Assembly: GCA_012522085.1 (NCBI GenBank)
Contig: JAAYLE010000109.1
Coordinates: 1-40,636 of the forward strand
Source: Bacillota bacterium
GTDB lineage: Bacteria > Bacillota > Limnochordia > JAAZLZ01
Length of the DNA: 40,636 bases
Direction: 5' to 3'
A program made the translations under genes and the position numbers. The notes below the pieces were generated by a model. The model worked only from the letters and a program-made list of their open reading frames with translations. It had not been told where the DNA came from and did no database searches. This document shows, piece by piece, positions 40,476 through 40,636 of this stretch; within the stretch, counting starts at the first letter, position 1, and the number at the start of each line of letters is the position of its first letter.

Positions 40476-40636
40476 TTGACGGACAAGTTGCGGGTGGCAG
40501 TGCTGTTTGGCGGGCGCTCTGGGGAGCATGAGGTATCCCTGCAATCCGCCGCCGCGGTGTTGGCCAACTTAGATCGGGCGGCCTATGAAGTCATGGCCAT
40601 CGGCATCACGAAAGAGGGCCAGTGGTGGCTTTGCCC
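40476..40636 (+). CDS. ddl: D-alanine--D-alanine ligase (5' end only)
   Basis: First 53 residues: a start [28 protein letters not shown], matching Ddl (its core [20 protein letters not shown]), then [16 protein letters not shown]. The enzyme joins two D-Ala for peptidoglycan. TTG 40476 has GAGGAGGAG 6 nt upstream. The rest lies beyond the window end, so activity and length cannot be judged. Confidence 0.9.
   Translation, partial: MTDKLRVAVLFGGRSGEHEVSLQSAAAVLANLDRAAYEVMAIGITKEGQWWLC

Overview
The window is a GC-rich stretch of a Bacillota (Firmicutes) chromosome centred on the replication origin. The gene order dnaA-dnaN-yaaA-recF-remB-gyrB on one side, and rpmH-rnpA-yidD-yidC-jag-mnmE-mnmG-rsmG-noc-parA-parB on the other, is the classical Bacillus/Clostridium origin layout. 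A T-box leader, DUF951, a YkuS-type protein, YyaC, noc and split gcvPA/gcvPB all fit Bacillota. YyaC suggests a spore former or a descendant of one. Many GTG and TTG starts with strong GGAGG sites fit a high-GC deep-branching clostridial or Limnochordia-like lineage, but the exact taxon is an inference.

Layout. (1) Positions 1-6540, minus strand: gyrB (cut by the window edge), remB, recF, yaaA, dnaN, dnaA, and ahead of dnaA a GHKL-ATPase/winged-helix protein that is not part of the Bacillus subtilis dnaA operon. (2) Positions 6541-7235 are a DnaA-box-rich intergenic region. A second DnaA-box cluster with an AT-rich stretch and DnaA-trio-like repeats lies between dnaA and dnaN, so the origin looks bipartite. 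(3) Positions 7236-17119, plus strand: ribosomal L34, RNase P protein, membrane insertase, tRNA modification, 16S rRNA methylation, and the chromosome segregation genes noc, parA and parB. A FlhG/MinD-type ATPase with an N-terminal flagellar-brake-like domain follows. A perfect palindrome matching the Noc-binding consensus lies inside noc, and parS-like sites lie in parB and yyaC. (4) Positions 17152-22963: larB and larC (nickel-pincer cofactor), a YkuS-like protein, yyaC, a YkvI-type transporter, a MagIII-like DNA glycosylase and a branched-chain aminotransferase.

(5) Positions 23092-28240: a complete glycine cleavage operon gcvT-gcvH-gcvPA-gcvPB ending in a LipM-type octanoyltransferase, so the operon carries GcvH together with the enzyme likely to lipoylate it. 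(6) Positions 28321-30313: a T-box leader with an apparent Phe (TTC) specifier in front of a short DAHP synthase and prephenate dehydratase, a phenylalanine branch sensed through tRNA-Phe charging. (7) Positions 30346-34244: an MscS channel, a PrsA-like foldase, DUF951, ychF and an SdpI-family membrane protein. (8) Positions 34328-39303: rpsF-ssb-rpsR, a MazG-like protein, yybS, rplI and lonC. (9) Positions 39304-40636: an unexplained GC-rich, highly foldable intergenic region, then aroE and the start of a D-Ala-D-Ala ligase.

Most of the window is conserved housekeeping. The less ordinary items are the GHKL-wHTH gene ahead of dnaA, the brake-domain/FlhG fusion beside parAB, the perfect palindrome at the gyrB start site, the inverted repeat enclosing the rpmH promoter, and the structured region between lonC and aroE. 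Functions were assigned by reading motifs and gene order; no database search was run.
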